Source of the DNA: a virus
IMG/VR virus record: IMGVR_UViG_3300035681_000035
Coordinates: 1 to 46,178 of that record
Strand: one strand, 5' to 3'
DNA: 46,178 bases
The notes below the pieces were generated by a model, which saw nothing but the letters and a program-made list of their open reading frames with translations, ran no database searches and was not told the origin of the DNA. Made by a program: the position numbers and the translations under genes. Below are positions 25,501 to 35,785 of this stretch, piece after piece (the stretch's first letter is position 1; each line of letters starts with the position of its first letter).

Positions 25501-28060
25501 AAATATTGCTAGTGGCCAAGGCACAGCACAAGATGTTGTATATGGAGCAACCAGCGCTTTAGAAATTGCTAATCAGACTGGTGTTGCTAGTAAAATGCCA
25601 GGATTAGCCAAGGCTGGAGCTGGTGTTAGTGGCACATCAGGATTCTTAGCATTAAATACAGTTATTAGTGGCATAACTAATGCTCTTGAATTTGCTATGG
25701 ATCGAGCAAAATACTCTCAGAAGATGCAAGATAAATCAGATACTGGGCTAGAACGAGCACAGACTAGAGATTATACTGGTTTTATTACTGATAGTTTATA
25801 TGGCGCGTTAGAAGGTTTAATGGATCCTATTGGTAAAATTGTAGAAGCTAGATATGTTATTAAAGATTTATATAGCGATGTATCTAATACTGTTGAAGCT
25901 GAAGCTAAAACAAAAAGAATTGAACAAAAAGGCAAAGACATTAGAGCCGAACAACGAGGAGAACAAGGCAAGGCACTAAATGCCTTACCTATGATAGAAC
26001 AAAATAGAGCTATGGAAGAAGCTCAAAATAAACTAGAGCTTAAGAAGGCTCAAGAAATTAAAAATCGCGGTGGTTCATTAGCTGATTTTGCTAAAACATT
26101 CGATGTATCAGAATCTTCATTAGGCGTTGGCTCATTAGATGAATTGATAGCCAAACGAGAAGCAACTATTCAAGCATTACCGCAAGATAGAATGGGAGCT
26201 AGAAAACAAGAGAAGAAAGGAACATGGGACTGGAGCAGCAATGCCGACCCCAAGGGCTTCTCAGATGCTGTTCAACAAGAACTTGAATTTAGAGAATCTC
26301 AACTTGGTAAACCATTATCTGCAATGGAGCAGATGGCTAATGAAGCAACTAAGCCGGGTAGTATTTATACTCATGATATTCATTTAGCTAAAATTTTAGA
26401 AAAATTTGTTGGTGGCTCAAGCGTTGCCGGTGCCGCTGCCTCAATGATAGATAATGAATCTCTTAAGAAAATATCAGAAGGTGCTGGACAAGCACTACAA
26501 AAGGGTGCAACATCTATTTATGATACTTTAACTAACACAGATAAGATGAAAAATGTGACCCAAAAAGCTACCACAACACTACTTAATCCTAATGAAAGTT
26601 TAGCTAAGGGCAAGGATTATATAACATCATTCTTTAAGACTAAGTCCCCAGGTATGTCAAAATTGGCAGATGCTAAACTCGATACGAATAATAAAGATAT
26701 TATTAAATACTTTACTGATCCTAATGCTTTTAATCTTAAAACTGCTGATGGTATGGATGTTCCAACAGCAACTACCAGTTGTGAATGTGATTTATTAACT
26801 CAAATATTAGCCGCTATTAAAGACTATTATAATGCACTCAATCAAAAAATTACATCACCCACATCTTTGACACCATCAGCACCTATAGCCGCACCAACAC
26901 CTCCAGGAGTTATACCGCCAACAGATATGGCACCAACTCCTATTCCAACACCAGAAGTAAAACCCGAAGTTGTTGCTCCAGCAGAAAAAGAAAAAACTAA
27001 TGAATTTACTCTAGGCGAAGACTACGTAACACGCGCTGAAAAACAATATGCTCCAACACCAGAAAGAAAAGCATTTGTACAAAACGAACTTAAGGATGCT
27101 AGAAAAAGAGCAAGAATGGGTAAGAAATCTGCTACTGATGATAGTGTTATTAGTGCTAGTACTTTTGAATTAAGAAATATAGCACAAGCTGAAAAAGTTA
27201 AGAAGAGAGAGGAATATCTATTAAAACAAAATCCAAAAACTCGTGCTAGACTAATGACTAAGGCTGAAAAAGAAGCTGGCTTAGGAGACAAGCTAGAAGC
27301 TATTGAAAGAGATCGTGAAATATCTAGTCAAGGATATGCTACTAAAAATATTAATGATACTACTAATGGAAAAATGACAGTTATTGGTACGAGCCAACCA
27401 ACACAATTTGATAAAGATAATAGAATGGCAATGCCAACAGCTACTGCATTAAATCCCCAACAACAAGAAGCCTTAAATAGAGCTGGCGCAATGGCTCAAG
27501 AACATAATCAAAAAATGTCTGAATTACAACGTAGACAAGATGCTGGAGAAACATTAACGCCACAAGAAAGCAATGCTCTATCTGTTCATAGAAATGGGCA
27601 AACAGCAGAACAAAATATATTAAGTCAGTATCCAACACCAGTACCATCTAATATACCTAAGCCAGTAGAATATACTCGTCAGGTTCAAACTACTGAAAAT
27701 AGAGGATCATTAGATGGTGGAGCACAAGGGGATAGAAATAATATTAATGGAATGAATGGTGGTTTACTATCTATTGATCCTAAGAGTCTAGCAGGACTTA
27801 CCACATTTAATAGTTCTTTTGCTACTTATGTTGATAAATTAGTTAATCATCAATTCCCACCAATCGAAGGTAAGGTTGATATTAATCATAAATTAGAAGT
27901 CAATATGACAGGGGCGGCATCTATAGCTACGCTTGAAAAACGCTTACAAGAACTAGCAGTAGCATTAATTGCTCCAAAGATCGAAGAATTACGTAAAGAC
28001 ATTAAGAAATTTATACCAGATCTACAACCATCAGGAACCAAGGGCGAAACTAAGAATTAA
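16577..28060 (+). CDS. Giant tail tape measure protein
   Basis: At 3827 residues this is the largest gene. Residues about 150-370 match TP901-type tape measures (FDKELIKLQQVTGKG, LGVSSESLISVASTLAQAG, then FVAIFTSVRQTTRESAETIATGLRTIF). Hydrophobic segments lie near residues 460-490, 1905-1950 and 2767-2790. DTVPALLTPGEFVI occurs near residues 595 and 1567, marking a middle section (about 580-1621) of small domains between GG hinges. One inserted domain near residues 1375-1465 (YGPRLYDVVMEAA, then VWDYYFNNRGDV) recalls an acyltransferase-like domain found in other phage proteins. Long Ala/Gln/Glu helices follow. The protein sets tail length and may enter the host. AGGA precedes the ATG. Confidence 0.92.
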   Translation: MAKGFNLTAQINLQGPSNLKPIVADIKRQLGTVSSNVKINLDAKSAKAVDNVTSRLQAMNAVLVQAKQNTDSLSASLRNLSSSLGTVQSAGSKTSSAMNNTAVNAKNVAKNLKVATTEMEEFGKQSALAIRRFAAFSIVTSGIYGLINAINSGFKAFINFDKELIKLQQVTGKGATGIALLEKSITSLATSLGVSSESLISVASTLAQAGLSAEDTRIALAALAKTELAPSFDNLTDTTEGAIAALRQFELQAGELEGALGSINAVAAAFAVESKDIISAIQRTGGVFAAASKGVSEGTDALNEFVAIFTSVRQTTRESAETIATGLRTIFTRIQRARTIDQLKQFGVELTDLEGKFVGPYEAIKRLSEGLRGLDPRDLRFSQIVEELGGFRQIGKVIPLIQQFAVAQEALKVAQKGQGSLAEAQVVAQKSLANQIAKVREQFLALIRDVGKSSAFQGMFQIVTGLTSGLISLAGAFKPILPILAIMGTVKGIKAIGEFGSGFVGGLKKGGGAGNVGSNIGGSISGAKDKEKADATNRASKVIQDNTNAIQTLTSAINKLTSAVSSKTSGSTTLNSGGIVKFATGGVVPGSGNRDTVPALLTPGEFVIRKKAVETIGAGNLHKMNKYALGGKVELSGQQLKATYKSLSDIVNNKEKYTANVVPVPIDDISVIKDMKKRKDKYPSMPQWKNFEVSVGKKYGLPTAGGNKFLDYPSKPGEAKFLRPDQGYGNDPETGFIKGNNNETMLAKLIGAGLYRPNRKIYTYYPKSLSKFNQFAIGGLVQKFAGGGKALGARSKFKELTSEEMDQLSTQELIQYGKDLAQDIFTTGGAGMAVGHEFIEVPKEKIIPELDQYLTSYIGKRGFWKEKIARFGQPAKITKNNDVSNRQNALESQVARQSDEVAAREQNWTAIKAGSAIDNYLLQSLQDPILTDYKTVRGSGSLDKAFHNTRLRQAVNKALENYDDFDYSAANIDKLVSSMAAKRFMYGGPVQKFMAGGVAESLSADSLYAQILELGNPQDVRGLAGGSSFIDQKLKAVQTSDKPATSKEIFKKNFLLSDRSKPYLSTIQELLEIANSNKKRPRIFTDAEKASATKLGLVGMFPFGVDELLYEQIGDRIVAIQMKSLTQDKAGIVDQMRKEIDAVLGRTTASLYGTSGQDLSTTTKEGLGLGNLEGYMIEAILAKAGANPGKLDDRSVDYASGLGNAASLFGIDPNIPTEVKRDVKGGLSKARDNFKNYFAKFAFGGKATGPSFEDVRKQILDKYPQINFRISKRKRGFGYNILGGLKQEGDNVGNYADFQQASNLEQLSALADKMANQLQYVYGPNIDPSLLKKKQKKFALGGLAEATGEMSSLMSGLYGNRSQEQNLPQKKEKEFGKIGLRSDGSEITATYFKNQTREGFVTAKKAADNLYTVGLSKATKGYGPRLYDVVMEAATSAGGMLTSDRNSVSGAARAVWDYYFNNRGDVKKTPLDPSQWTKNQSLIDPKLYGKKETWPPSTDPAWILQSGYSKNAELINSSEIINMNDPKYKQFLDSQKVSFMTQAVLAGNMRNNGGSIKKFAKGGSAEDTVPALLTPGEFVINKKAAKRIGYNKLHKLNKADKLQGYNKGGSVGMIQKFGAGGSPQPWPKDLMKYTTENKLALAAEQAEFFAYKAKEAGQTVSQFSKTLATKVVSRARDLQTNLKNKQTGLKYSVLGQADELKGSNNKDILKKAVEDFSNQIQEIDPSKSADEVKKTAQAIVRGLRDGLSLDAIKKKSQDVADVFSKVYKEGEATQEALKLVAKEAGMSSEALQRGVGSNRIRQEQFIQSDAGQNFGRLAQLIPDKLEKLSKTGFGKGFTGLANALSGKGLSEKLEKSFGKVGGFIGDKLDAIGGPLVALGSATAILGEKLPSLLGSQYATSTTAAGVAGGIGGAGQGLASGALLGMQIAGPVGAMIAGITGAVVGGISGAFEAFNQKKLENNLKALEKTSGDLSAALKRLSIEASDVNIKNVKSALGADLRNLENVGQQAQFGASGSARDWLEFTRNLPLIGGLVTSVTGGNQEAEARQAVVAGIERAFDSANRLGDINRSGAPLAQIQGLLSQANQAAEDAGGIKTEAGQKARDEILARGSQAYQQLRAQGASADSIFKAAGMKEAQQQGRDVSKELKMPGGEQKLIEEGKRALAIQEEAALKQELVADAMRNVSVQSDNLIDMYRRMQAGLERLGQSIDTIKNRANDAANVLMGQASITNVDRRSEQVLGNISAYSSNEVASVAEQTAVIAGGGEEGKRLADQIKANKLLTDQLPKLLKGATGQNVGGVVDELEKMFAQAQLTAPAGLFDSIEQELQSKLQGREESSIGDLAEELDIVGIASKTTGEALKTSQILQKQYNDATQTVTDLMNQYGKALNEATEWQLRATDIRARADIQLAETLGKTLSLAEQNAPQQQRILGLTSGVIQGGSLDPNKIFATMTAAIAELGQAGTENKPATGMYAELDKVKGTPAEAEQLALIAKQNNAINNSRKALEELANDGSAAANALKRLQEQQKVAAGSVNFLQKVLTSDATELDKMNKGLAAYTKLVSGKATAGDINSLQFRQQAFGGLQEMQGLLPDSVFNQMQAKMSEAMIDAMPGGSDMLDRSTGALYTADEIDPATGQKRAVTKEMTFRQALRMRAEGKDPVQQQFIDAYNAAVQAQQDAARLLATSSVQAAETFKQAATEALQARNEAPRSILERAKTEAEAVVTPPTEKPRENTLVKTEAQLDAEAKDKDPLSLGLENVNTSISNLTTAIYTLAGTITALVGAIAAYKTIQSAGGIGNAIGSAVDMVRGRRRRTGFGGSDAPSAGSRAAGNARKNARYDSDGVRGEASRAPKTQADIDAQRKRIEAKRTKAEQGTTPKKPVVATPTPDVKPKVSVTPPPVPGKTIVGQFPPPEAPKPQVKPDIVPPPVPGKTIVGQFPPKTEASLPKSATKAAGAVVDAASSLDEVVTVAQSVANIASGQGTAQDVVYGATSALEIANQTGVASKMPGLAKAGAGVSGTSGFLALNTVISGITNALEFAMDRAKYSQKMQDKSDTGLERAQTRDYTGFITDSLYGALEGLMDPIGKIVEARYVIKDLYSDVSNTVEAEAKTKRIEQKGKDIRAEQRGEQGKALNALPMIEQNRAMEEAQNKLELKKAQEIKNRGGSLADFAKTFDVSESSLGVGSLDELIAKREATIQALPQDRMGARKQEKKGTWDWSSNADPKGFSDAVQQELEFRESQLGKPLSAMEQMANEATKPGSIYTHDIHLAKILEKFVGGSSVAGAAASMIDNESLKKISEGAGQALQKGATSIYDTLTNTDKMKNVTQKATTTLLNPNESLAKGKDYITSFFKTKSPGMSKLADAKLDTNNKDIIKYFTDPNAFNLKTADGMDVPTATTSCECDLLTQILAAIKDYYNALNQKITSPTSLTPSAPIAAPTPPGVIPPTDMAPTPIPTPEVKPEVVAPAEKEKTNEFTLGEDYVTRAEKQYAPTPERKAFVQNELKDARKRARMGKKSATDDSVISASTFELRNIAQAEKVKKREEYLLKQNPKTRARLMTKAEKEAGLGDKLEAIERDREISSQGYATKNINDTTNGKMTVIGTSQPTQFDKDNRMAMPTATALNPQQQEALNRAGAMAQEHNQKMSELQRRQDAGETLTPQESNALSVHRNGQTAEQNILSQYPTPVPSNIPKPVEYTRQVQTTENRGSLDGGAQGDRNNINGMNGGLLSIDPKSLAGLTTFNSSFATYVDKLVNHQFPPIEGKVDINHKLEVNMTGAASIATLEKRLQELAVALIAPKIEELRKDIKKFIPDLQPSGTKGETKN
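18314..21439 (+). repeat. Recurrent 'KFAxGG' hinges separating tape measure domains
   Basis: Eight short hinges recur: VKFATGG, KYALGG, FAIGGLVQKFAGGG, FMYGGPVQKFMAGG, AKFAFGG, KKFALGG, IKKFAKGG and IQKFGAGG. They divide residues about 580-1621 into unrelated globular stretches of about 90-240 residues. The first and last pairs flank the DTVPALLTPGEFVI motifs. Confidence 0.75.
25268..25396 (+). repeat. Duplicated proline-rich motif in the tape measure
   Basis: PPPVPGKTIVGQFPP is encoded twice (25268-25315 and 25352-25396), joined by a short Pro/Lys linker. The two DNA copies differ at third positions, so this is an established duplication. Confidence 0.85.
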
Positions 28061-28073
28061 ATAGGATAAACAT

Positions 28074-29798
28074 ATGGCATCATATAATACTCAATTACAA
28101 GTTTATTATTGTAAACAAAGTGAAAGTCCAGGAATAATACATCGGATAGCACCAGCACCATCTATTAGTATTAGTCCAGAAATTTACTATGCTAATGATA
28201 ATGTTATTGGATATACATATAATATCACATTAAATGGTTACGCAAATGCCTTAAGAAAAGAACTAGACGCTGGATCCACAGATTTTGGCTTACCAGATAC
28301 CATTACACATATGGGTGATTTAAGAGCAATCTTTAATGTGAACGGAGGCAATCTTTATATCAAACAAGGATCACAGAATCTACTGATTGCTAAAGGCGCC
28401 ACAATAAAAAGTATACAATTTAGTGAATCTGATAATAGATGGGTCAATTATGCGCCCTTTACTATTGAGTTAGAATTTAATGAGGTAGATTTTATAGGAT
28501 GTGATGGTAATGACACCATAGGTTGCAATAGTAGTATTTTTCATCAAATTAATAATGCAAAAAATATTGCTGATAAACTTATAGATATTAAACAATATAA
28601 AATTAAAGAATTTACTGATAGATGGACTATTACTATAGATAATAAAATATATGAAAATACTAATGGTGTTTTTAGAGTTAACTATAATATTTCGGCCACG
28701 GGTAAAAATTATCATATAAATGATAATCTAGTACCAGCTTGGCAACAAGCTAGATTATTTGTACAAGATAAATTATATAAACAAGTATATAGTTTAATTA
28801 ATGGTAATTTACAAATAGATAGTGATAGTGGCTGTTCAGCAACTAAGAGCTTAGATCAGCTGCATCATACAGATAATACATCTCCACGACAGAGTGGTTT
28901 ACTACAGGGTTTTAATACATTACGAGATGGTGGCTTACCAGTTTATGATATTTATAATGAGCAAATATCATGTGATTGTTCAGAAGCAGATGGATCCTTT
29001 TCTGTGACATATGAAGCACTAGTTAAACAATATGATAGTTCTAAAAACCCATTAGCTAATGCCGCATTACATACATATACTAAAAATATTACAACAAGCA
29101 CTGACCAAACTACAGAAGTTACCATTGCTATTCAAGGTAATATTCAAGGTTTAGTAAGAGGAGGTTTTATATATTATGCTGGTAATGATTTTATTTTACC
29201 TCAAAGTGGTACGTTTATTACTTCAGTAGATGGAGCAGAAACGAAATACAGTAATGCTTTAAGTTTTTATGGTACAATTGGTAGCACTACTGATCTATAT
29301 GATTCAGTTAAATCTACACTAAATATAACTAAGAGTCAATTATTAATTAAAGGTACTGATGGTCTACCTTCGCCATCAAATTTTACATTAGACCATAATT
29401 ACACCGATGGTACATTATCTTATAATGCAACATATGAAAAATCTTTAGTGACAGCTTTAGAGAAAGGTTATACTAATGTTAGTATAACAAGACAAGATCC
29501 TGTTGATATTGTGCAAGAATTTATTATACCAGGTAGAATTCAGGGGCCTTTAATACAAAAACTAAATATGAAAACAGCACGCACAGTATCTGTTAATATA
29601 GAAGGTTGGTCAGAAAGCAATAAGGGTTGTGAAATAACAGACATATGTAGTGGTATTCCATATTTTAATATTAAAAATTTTCAAAACTTATTAGTTGAAA
29701 ATAATAATTGGGTAAAAACTAAAGAGGATTATAATGTAAATAAATTAGATGGTTCTTATTCTATTTCATTAGAATATATGATTAGGAGTTGTTCATGA
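28074..29798 (+). CDS. Tail-tip protein, paralogue A
   Basis: The 574-residue, beta-rich protein follows the tape measure gene, with AGGA seven bases before the ATG. It shares a full-length pattern with the next gene: APSISISPEIYY then VIGYTYNITLNGYA near the N-terminus, PAWQQARLFVQDKLYKQV in the middle, YDIYNEQISCDCSEADGSF further on. The slot after the tape measure normally holds distal tail and tip proteins, so a tail-tip or baseplate-like role is likely. Conserved Cys residues (CDGNDTIGC, SCDCSE) may form disulfides or metal sites. No database family is recognised. Confidence 0.55.
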   Translation: MASYNTQLQVYYCKQSESPGIIHRIAPAPSISISPEIYYANDNVIGYTYNITLNGYANALRKELDAGSTDFGLPDTITHMGDLRAIFNVNGGNLYIKQGSQNLLIAKGATIKSIQFSESDNRWVNYAPFTIELEFNEVDFIGCDGNDTIGCNSSIFHQINNAKNIADKLIDIKQYKIKEFTDRWTITIDNKIYENTNGVFRVNYNISATGKNYHINDNLVPAWQQARLFVQDKLYKQVYSLINGNLQIDSDSGCSATKSLDQLHHTDNTSPRQSGLLQGFNTLRDGGLPVYDIYNEQISCDCSEADGSFSVTYEALVKQYDSSKNPLANAALHTYTKNITTSTDQTTEVTIAIQGNIQGLVRGGFIYYAGNDFILPQSGTFITSVDGAETKYSNALSFYGTIGSTTDLYDSVKSTLNITKSQLLIKGTDGLPSPSNFTLDHNYTDGTLSYNATYEKSLVTALEKGYTNVSITRQDPVDIVQEFIIPGRIQGPLIQKLNMKTARTVSVNIEGWSESNKGCEITDICSGIPYFNIKNFQNLLVENNNWVKTKEDYNVNKLDGSYSISLEYMIRSCS

Positions 29799-31633
29799 CA
29801 TCAATTTATCAGCCGGAAACTAAGATTTTTTATGGCGAACTAATATCAGATAATAGATTAATTCCAGCTCCTAATATGTCTATTTCTATAGAATATAACT
29901 ATAGTAATGATACTATCATTGGCTATACATATATAGTAAATCTAACAGGTTTTGCAACATCATTAGATCTACGTTCGCTAAACTATGGAGATCCCATACC
30001 AGAACCATCAGAGTATAATACCGGCGCTGTATTAGATCAAATACATAAGTTACGCAAAACATTAAGTCAAAATGGGAGTATTTTACATGTTGTTGATGGT
30101 CAAGATAATCCTATTCTAAAAGCTAAGGGTGGTATTTTACGTTCATTTAGTGTTGATGAATCTTCTAATAATTGGACACATTTTGCAAACTATACAGCTT
30201 CTTTAGAGTTTCATAGCATAGATTTTGGAGATGCTGTAGAAGATTGCTCGTCTATTTTCTTGGACCCATCGACATATAATACTTCTGGTATATTAGATAT
30301 TACTAATTATAAGATTAAATCTTTTAGTGATAGTTGGTCATTTAGCTTTGATGAGAATGAATCTTTTGCTAAAATTAAAAATAATGAACTAAATACTAAT
30401 CTAAATATTAATAATCATAGTTTTAATATAGAATATACAATTAATGCTGTTGGTAAACATGTTTTTAACTATACTAATGAAGATACCGGCGACTCAACAA
30501 TTTTACCAGCTTGGGAGCAAGCAAAAAACTTTGTTCAAGATAGATTATATAATCAGGTTACCAATCTTATTAATAATGTTATTAAAGACTCATATAGCTC
30601 TGCATGTGTAAGCTCTGATGGATTAGATGATATCTTAGCGCCGGGATCTGGAAGTGGATTATTAAAAGGTATGAATGATGCTCAATATAATATATTTAAT
30701 GAGCAAATTACATGTGAAGCATCAGAGTCCGCAGGCTCTTTTTCTGCAACATACTCAGCTATTGTTAAAAGTAGATTAGGAAATACTAGCTGGAGTTCTC
30801 AAAATACTCGTCATACAGTTTCTAAATCAGTTGCCACCACAACAGAACGCACAGGACAAAATAATACTAGTATTAGTATAAGTGGAACTATAGAGGGCTT
30901 AATTGAAGGAGGATTAGTTAGAATTAATCAGCCTATCCAACTACCATCTAATGGTGCAATTTTAATAGCCAATAATCCTTCAACCACAAAATATAACAAT
31001 GCTAAAGCTTTATTAGATCAAATTTATAGTGATTCTGATTATGGTGGTGGTTTAGGAGAGTGTGGAAAAAGAGATTTAAAACCATCTTTTAAGACAGCAC
31101 TAGGTATAACCTTAGCCGCAATCAATACTTCACCAAATCCCAACGATTGCACCCCTGATGCACCACATCCTATATCTTTTAACTTGACACATGATTATAA
31201 TGCTGGTACTATTAATTATAGTATAGAGTATAGTAAAAGCAAAGCTTGTGGTAAAAAATTTAGTGATATTTCAATACAGACCACTAATCCTACCAAAGTT
31301 TTGGCCGTTTTTAATATTCCTAATAGTTATAATTGCCCAATTGTACAAGAATTAGGAACCTATACATCAAAAACAGTGTCTTTAACCATACAAGGAATAG
31401 ATAGTAGTGAAATTGGACAACCTACTAATTTGGATATTGTTAGTGAAATTACTAAAGAATTAAGTTTAGGATGTTATGATATGGGATATTTACCAGTCAC
31501 ATTACCACCAGCAGGCACATATATTATAACACAAAAACAATATACAAGAAATCCAATAGATGGATCTTTTACTATTAATATAGCATATATTTGTGGCACT
31601 ACTGGCTGTTCTATACCACCATTTTTAGCTTAG
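29795..31633 (+). CDS. Tail-tip protein, paralogue B
   Basis: The 612-residue protein is a diverged paralogue of the preceding gene (APNMSISIEYNYSNDTIIGYTY, PAWEQAKNFVQDRLYNQV, YNIFNEQITCEASESAGSF). The start at 29795 is chosen because AGGAG lies six bases upstream and the ATG overlaps the stop of paralogue A (ATGA). The tandem pair may form a hetero-oligomeric ring at the tail tip. It is slightly longer than its partner, with an added C-terminal Cys-containing segment (CGTTGCSIPP). Function beyond a tail-tip location is not known. Confidence 0.55.
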   Translation: MTSIYQPETKIFYGELISDNRLIPAPNMSISIEYNYSNDTIIGYTYIVNLTGFATSLDLRSLNYGDPIPEPSEYNTGAVLDQIHKLRKTLSQNGSILHVVDGQDNPILKAKGGILRSFSVDESSNNWTHFANYTASLEFHSIDFGDAVEDCSSIFLDPSTYNTSGILDITNYKIKSFSDSWSFSFDENESFAKIKNNELNTNLNINNHSFNIEYTINAVGKHVFNYTNEDTGDSTILPAWEQAKNFVQDRLYNQVTNLINNVIKDSYSSACVSSDGLDDILAPGSGSGLLKGMNDAQYNIFNEQITCEASESAGSFSATYSAIVKSRLGNTSWSSQNTRHTVSKSVATTTERTGQNNTSISISGTIEGLIEGGLVRINQPIQLPSNGAILIANNPSTTKYNNAKALLDQIYSDSDYGGGLGECGKRDLKPSFKTALGITLAAINTSPNPNDCTPDAPHPISFNLTHDYNAGTINYSIEYSKSKACGKKFSDISIQTTNPTKVLAVFNIPNSYNCPIVQELGTYTSKTVSLTIQGIDSSEIGQPTNLDIVSEITKELSLGCYDMGYLPVTLPPAGTYIITQKQYTRNPIDGSFTINIAYICGTTGCSIPPFLA

Positions 31634-31643
31634 GAATTTTATT

Positions 31644-33254
31644 ATGTCGGATTGTGATGTATTGTTTGCTCCAATTAAATTTTTAGGCGCTAGCGTATTA
31701 TCATTTAATGCGTCTTTAGGCTTAGGTTCATCAGAGAGCAGTTTAAATGTTGATTTAGTAGAAGATTGTGAAAATAATGATCAATTTATGCCAATAAATG
31801 GATTAATCGGAGTTGGAGCACCAGCGTATTTTAGTGCTGGTACTTTTCAATTTGGTGGTGTTTTAACTAATTGGACAGCAACACAGGGCGCTTCTGGACA
31901 AACATTTAATGTTAAGATTGTTGATCCAAGACAACTTTTAGAAAACACAGCCGTAGTAACAGATTCTTATCTTGGACCACCAGTTCAAGGTCTTAATTAT
32001 TTTAATGCCTATGCATACTGGGAATCTCAGGTTCTTCAAGGAAATTGTGTTGTTTTTGGATCATCTCTTGGTGGAGAACGAGGTATGCCATATCAGAAAA
32101 TTATAGAAGCTCTACAAGGAATGAATCCAACAATTTATTCCCCTACTGGCTATGCTTATACTATCAATTTTAGTAGTTTTCCTAGTGGTTTGCCAGAATA
32201 TTATAGGGTTGCTGGACCCAGTGTTACTCTTTTACAGCTTTTACAAGATGTTTGTGATGTTATGGGTTTTGATTTTTATGTAAATTTATTGCCTGGAGCT
32301 ATAATTAATATAGGTTTAATAAATCTAAAAACTCCTGTAACTTCTTTTAGTAGCATAGTAGCAGCTTACAATAGCATAGCTACAGATTTAAGTTATGGTC
32401 AAGAACTTAGAAATGAAGTTACAAAAACAGTATTATTTGGTGAATATCAACATTATCTTAGTCAAGTTAATAAGTTTAATTATTTTTTTGGCGAAGATTT
32501 AATAGATGGAGAATATGTACCAGTAGTTCCATATAGATATGATGAGTGTGGATTTTGGATTAGAAAAAGGGTAGAAGCTTTAAATCTTACTTTACGTAAA
32601 CCATTGCCCACTAATGGCCCTTATACTATTCATGAATTAGATATTAGAGCAGCCATGGCGTCTCAAGACTTATGGAGAGAACGAGTAATGAGCGAAAGTA
32701 TCAATGGAAGTTTTAATAAAGCTGTTAGAGATAATTGGCCAGAAGCCAAAACAGATAGTAGAGCTAATGTTAATAGTATAGGACAAGCTTCTCAAGCCCT
32801 CGGCGCAACACAAGACGCACAAGGTAAACCATTATTTGTAGATGCTTTAAATCAAGCTAGACCTCAAAATCAAGAAGCTAATAAACCAGAATTTTTAGAA
32901 GATTTAGACAAAGTTTGGAATTTTATTAAATCTTTAGGTGATACATATTATGGAAAACAATTTATCACACCATTAAATCAAATTATTTGTTACTATCAGT
33001 TACCAGATGCGCCTCTGTCTGAAAAAGTATTTTCTGATATACCAACTAATGCTGGCGGATGGATTGAGGATGGTAATCCTGTATTACAACTTAATGAACC
33101 AGAATTAAGCTTTTTTAGAGAAGACGATGGTAGAATTAGTTGTTTTGCATTATTTAATAAAGATGGTAATGCTCCTGATGAAGAATCTACTAGTGGCGAA
33201 GCAAAGAGTAGTTTTACTGGTGACGTTAATCCTCCTACTAACCCAGTCGTTTAA
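31644..33254 (+). CDS. Putative tail hub protein
   Basis: The 536-residue protein begins MSDCDVLFAPIKFLGASVLSF. A long beta-rich N-terminal part (residues about 20-110) is followed by YRVAGPSVTLLQLLQDVCDVMGFDFYVNL, a pattern reminiscent of tail hub proteins of the gp27/GpD type that cap the tube and hold the tip. The C-terminal third is Gln/Asn/Ala-rich. It sits between the paralogous tip proteins and a large tail protein. The hub call is tentative and rests on position and resemblance. Confidence 0.45.
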   Translation: MSDCDVLFAPIKFLGASVLSFNASLGLGSSESSLNVDLVEDCENNDQFMPINGLIGVGAPAYFSAGTFQFGGVLTNWTATQGASGQTFNVKIVDPRQLLENTAVVTDSYLGPPVQGLNYFNAYAYWESQVLQGNCVVFGSSLGGERGMPYQKIIEALQGMNPTIYSPTGYAYTINFSSFPSGLPEYYRVAGPSVTLLQLLQDVCDVMGFDFYVNLLPGAIINIGLINLKTPVTSFSSIVAAYNSIATDLSYGQELRNEVTKTVLFGEYQHYLSQVNKFNYFFGEDLIDGEYVPVVPYRYDECGFWIRKRVEALNLTLRKPLPTNGPYTIHELDIRAAMASQDLWRERVMSESINGSFNKAVRDNWPEAKTDSRANVNSIGQASQALGATQDAQGKPLFVDALNQARPQNQEANKPEFLEDLDKVWNFIKSLGDTYYGKQFITPLNQIICYYQLPDAPLSEKVFSDIPTNAGGWIEDGNPVLQLNEPELSFFREDDGRISCFALFNKDGNAPDEESTSGEAKSSFTGDVNPPTNPVV

Positions 33255-33271
33255 CCACAAGGAATTATACA

Positions 33272-35782
<2,511 letters not shown>

Positions 35783-35785
35783 AAT

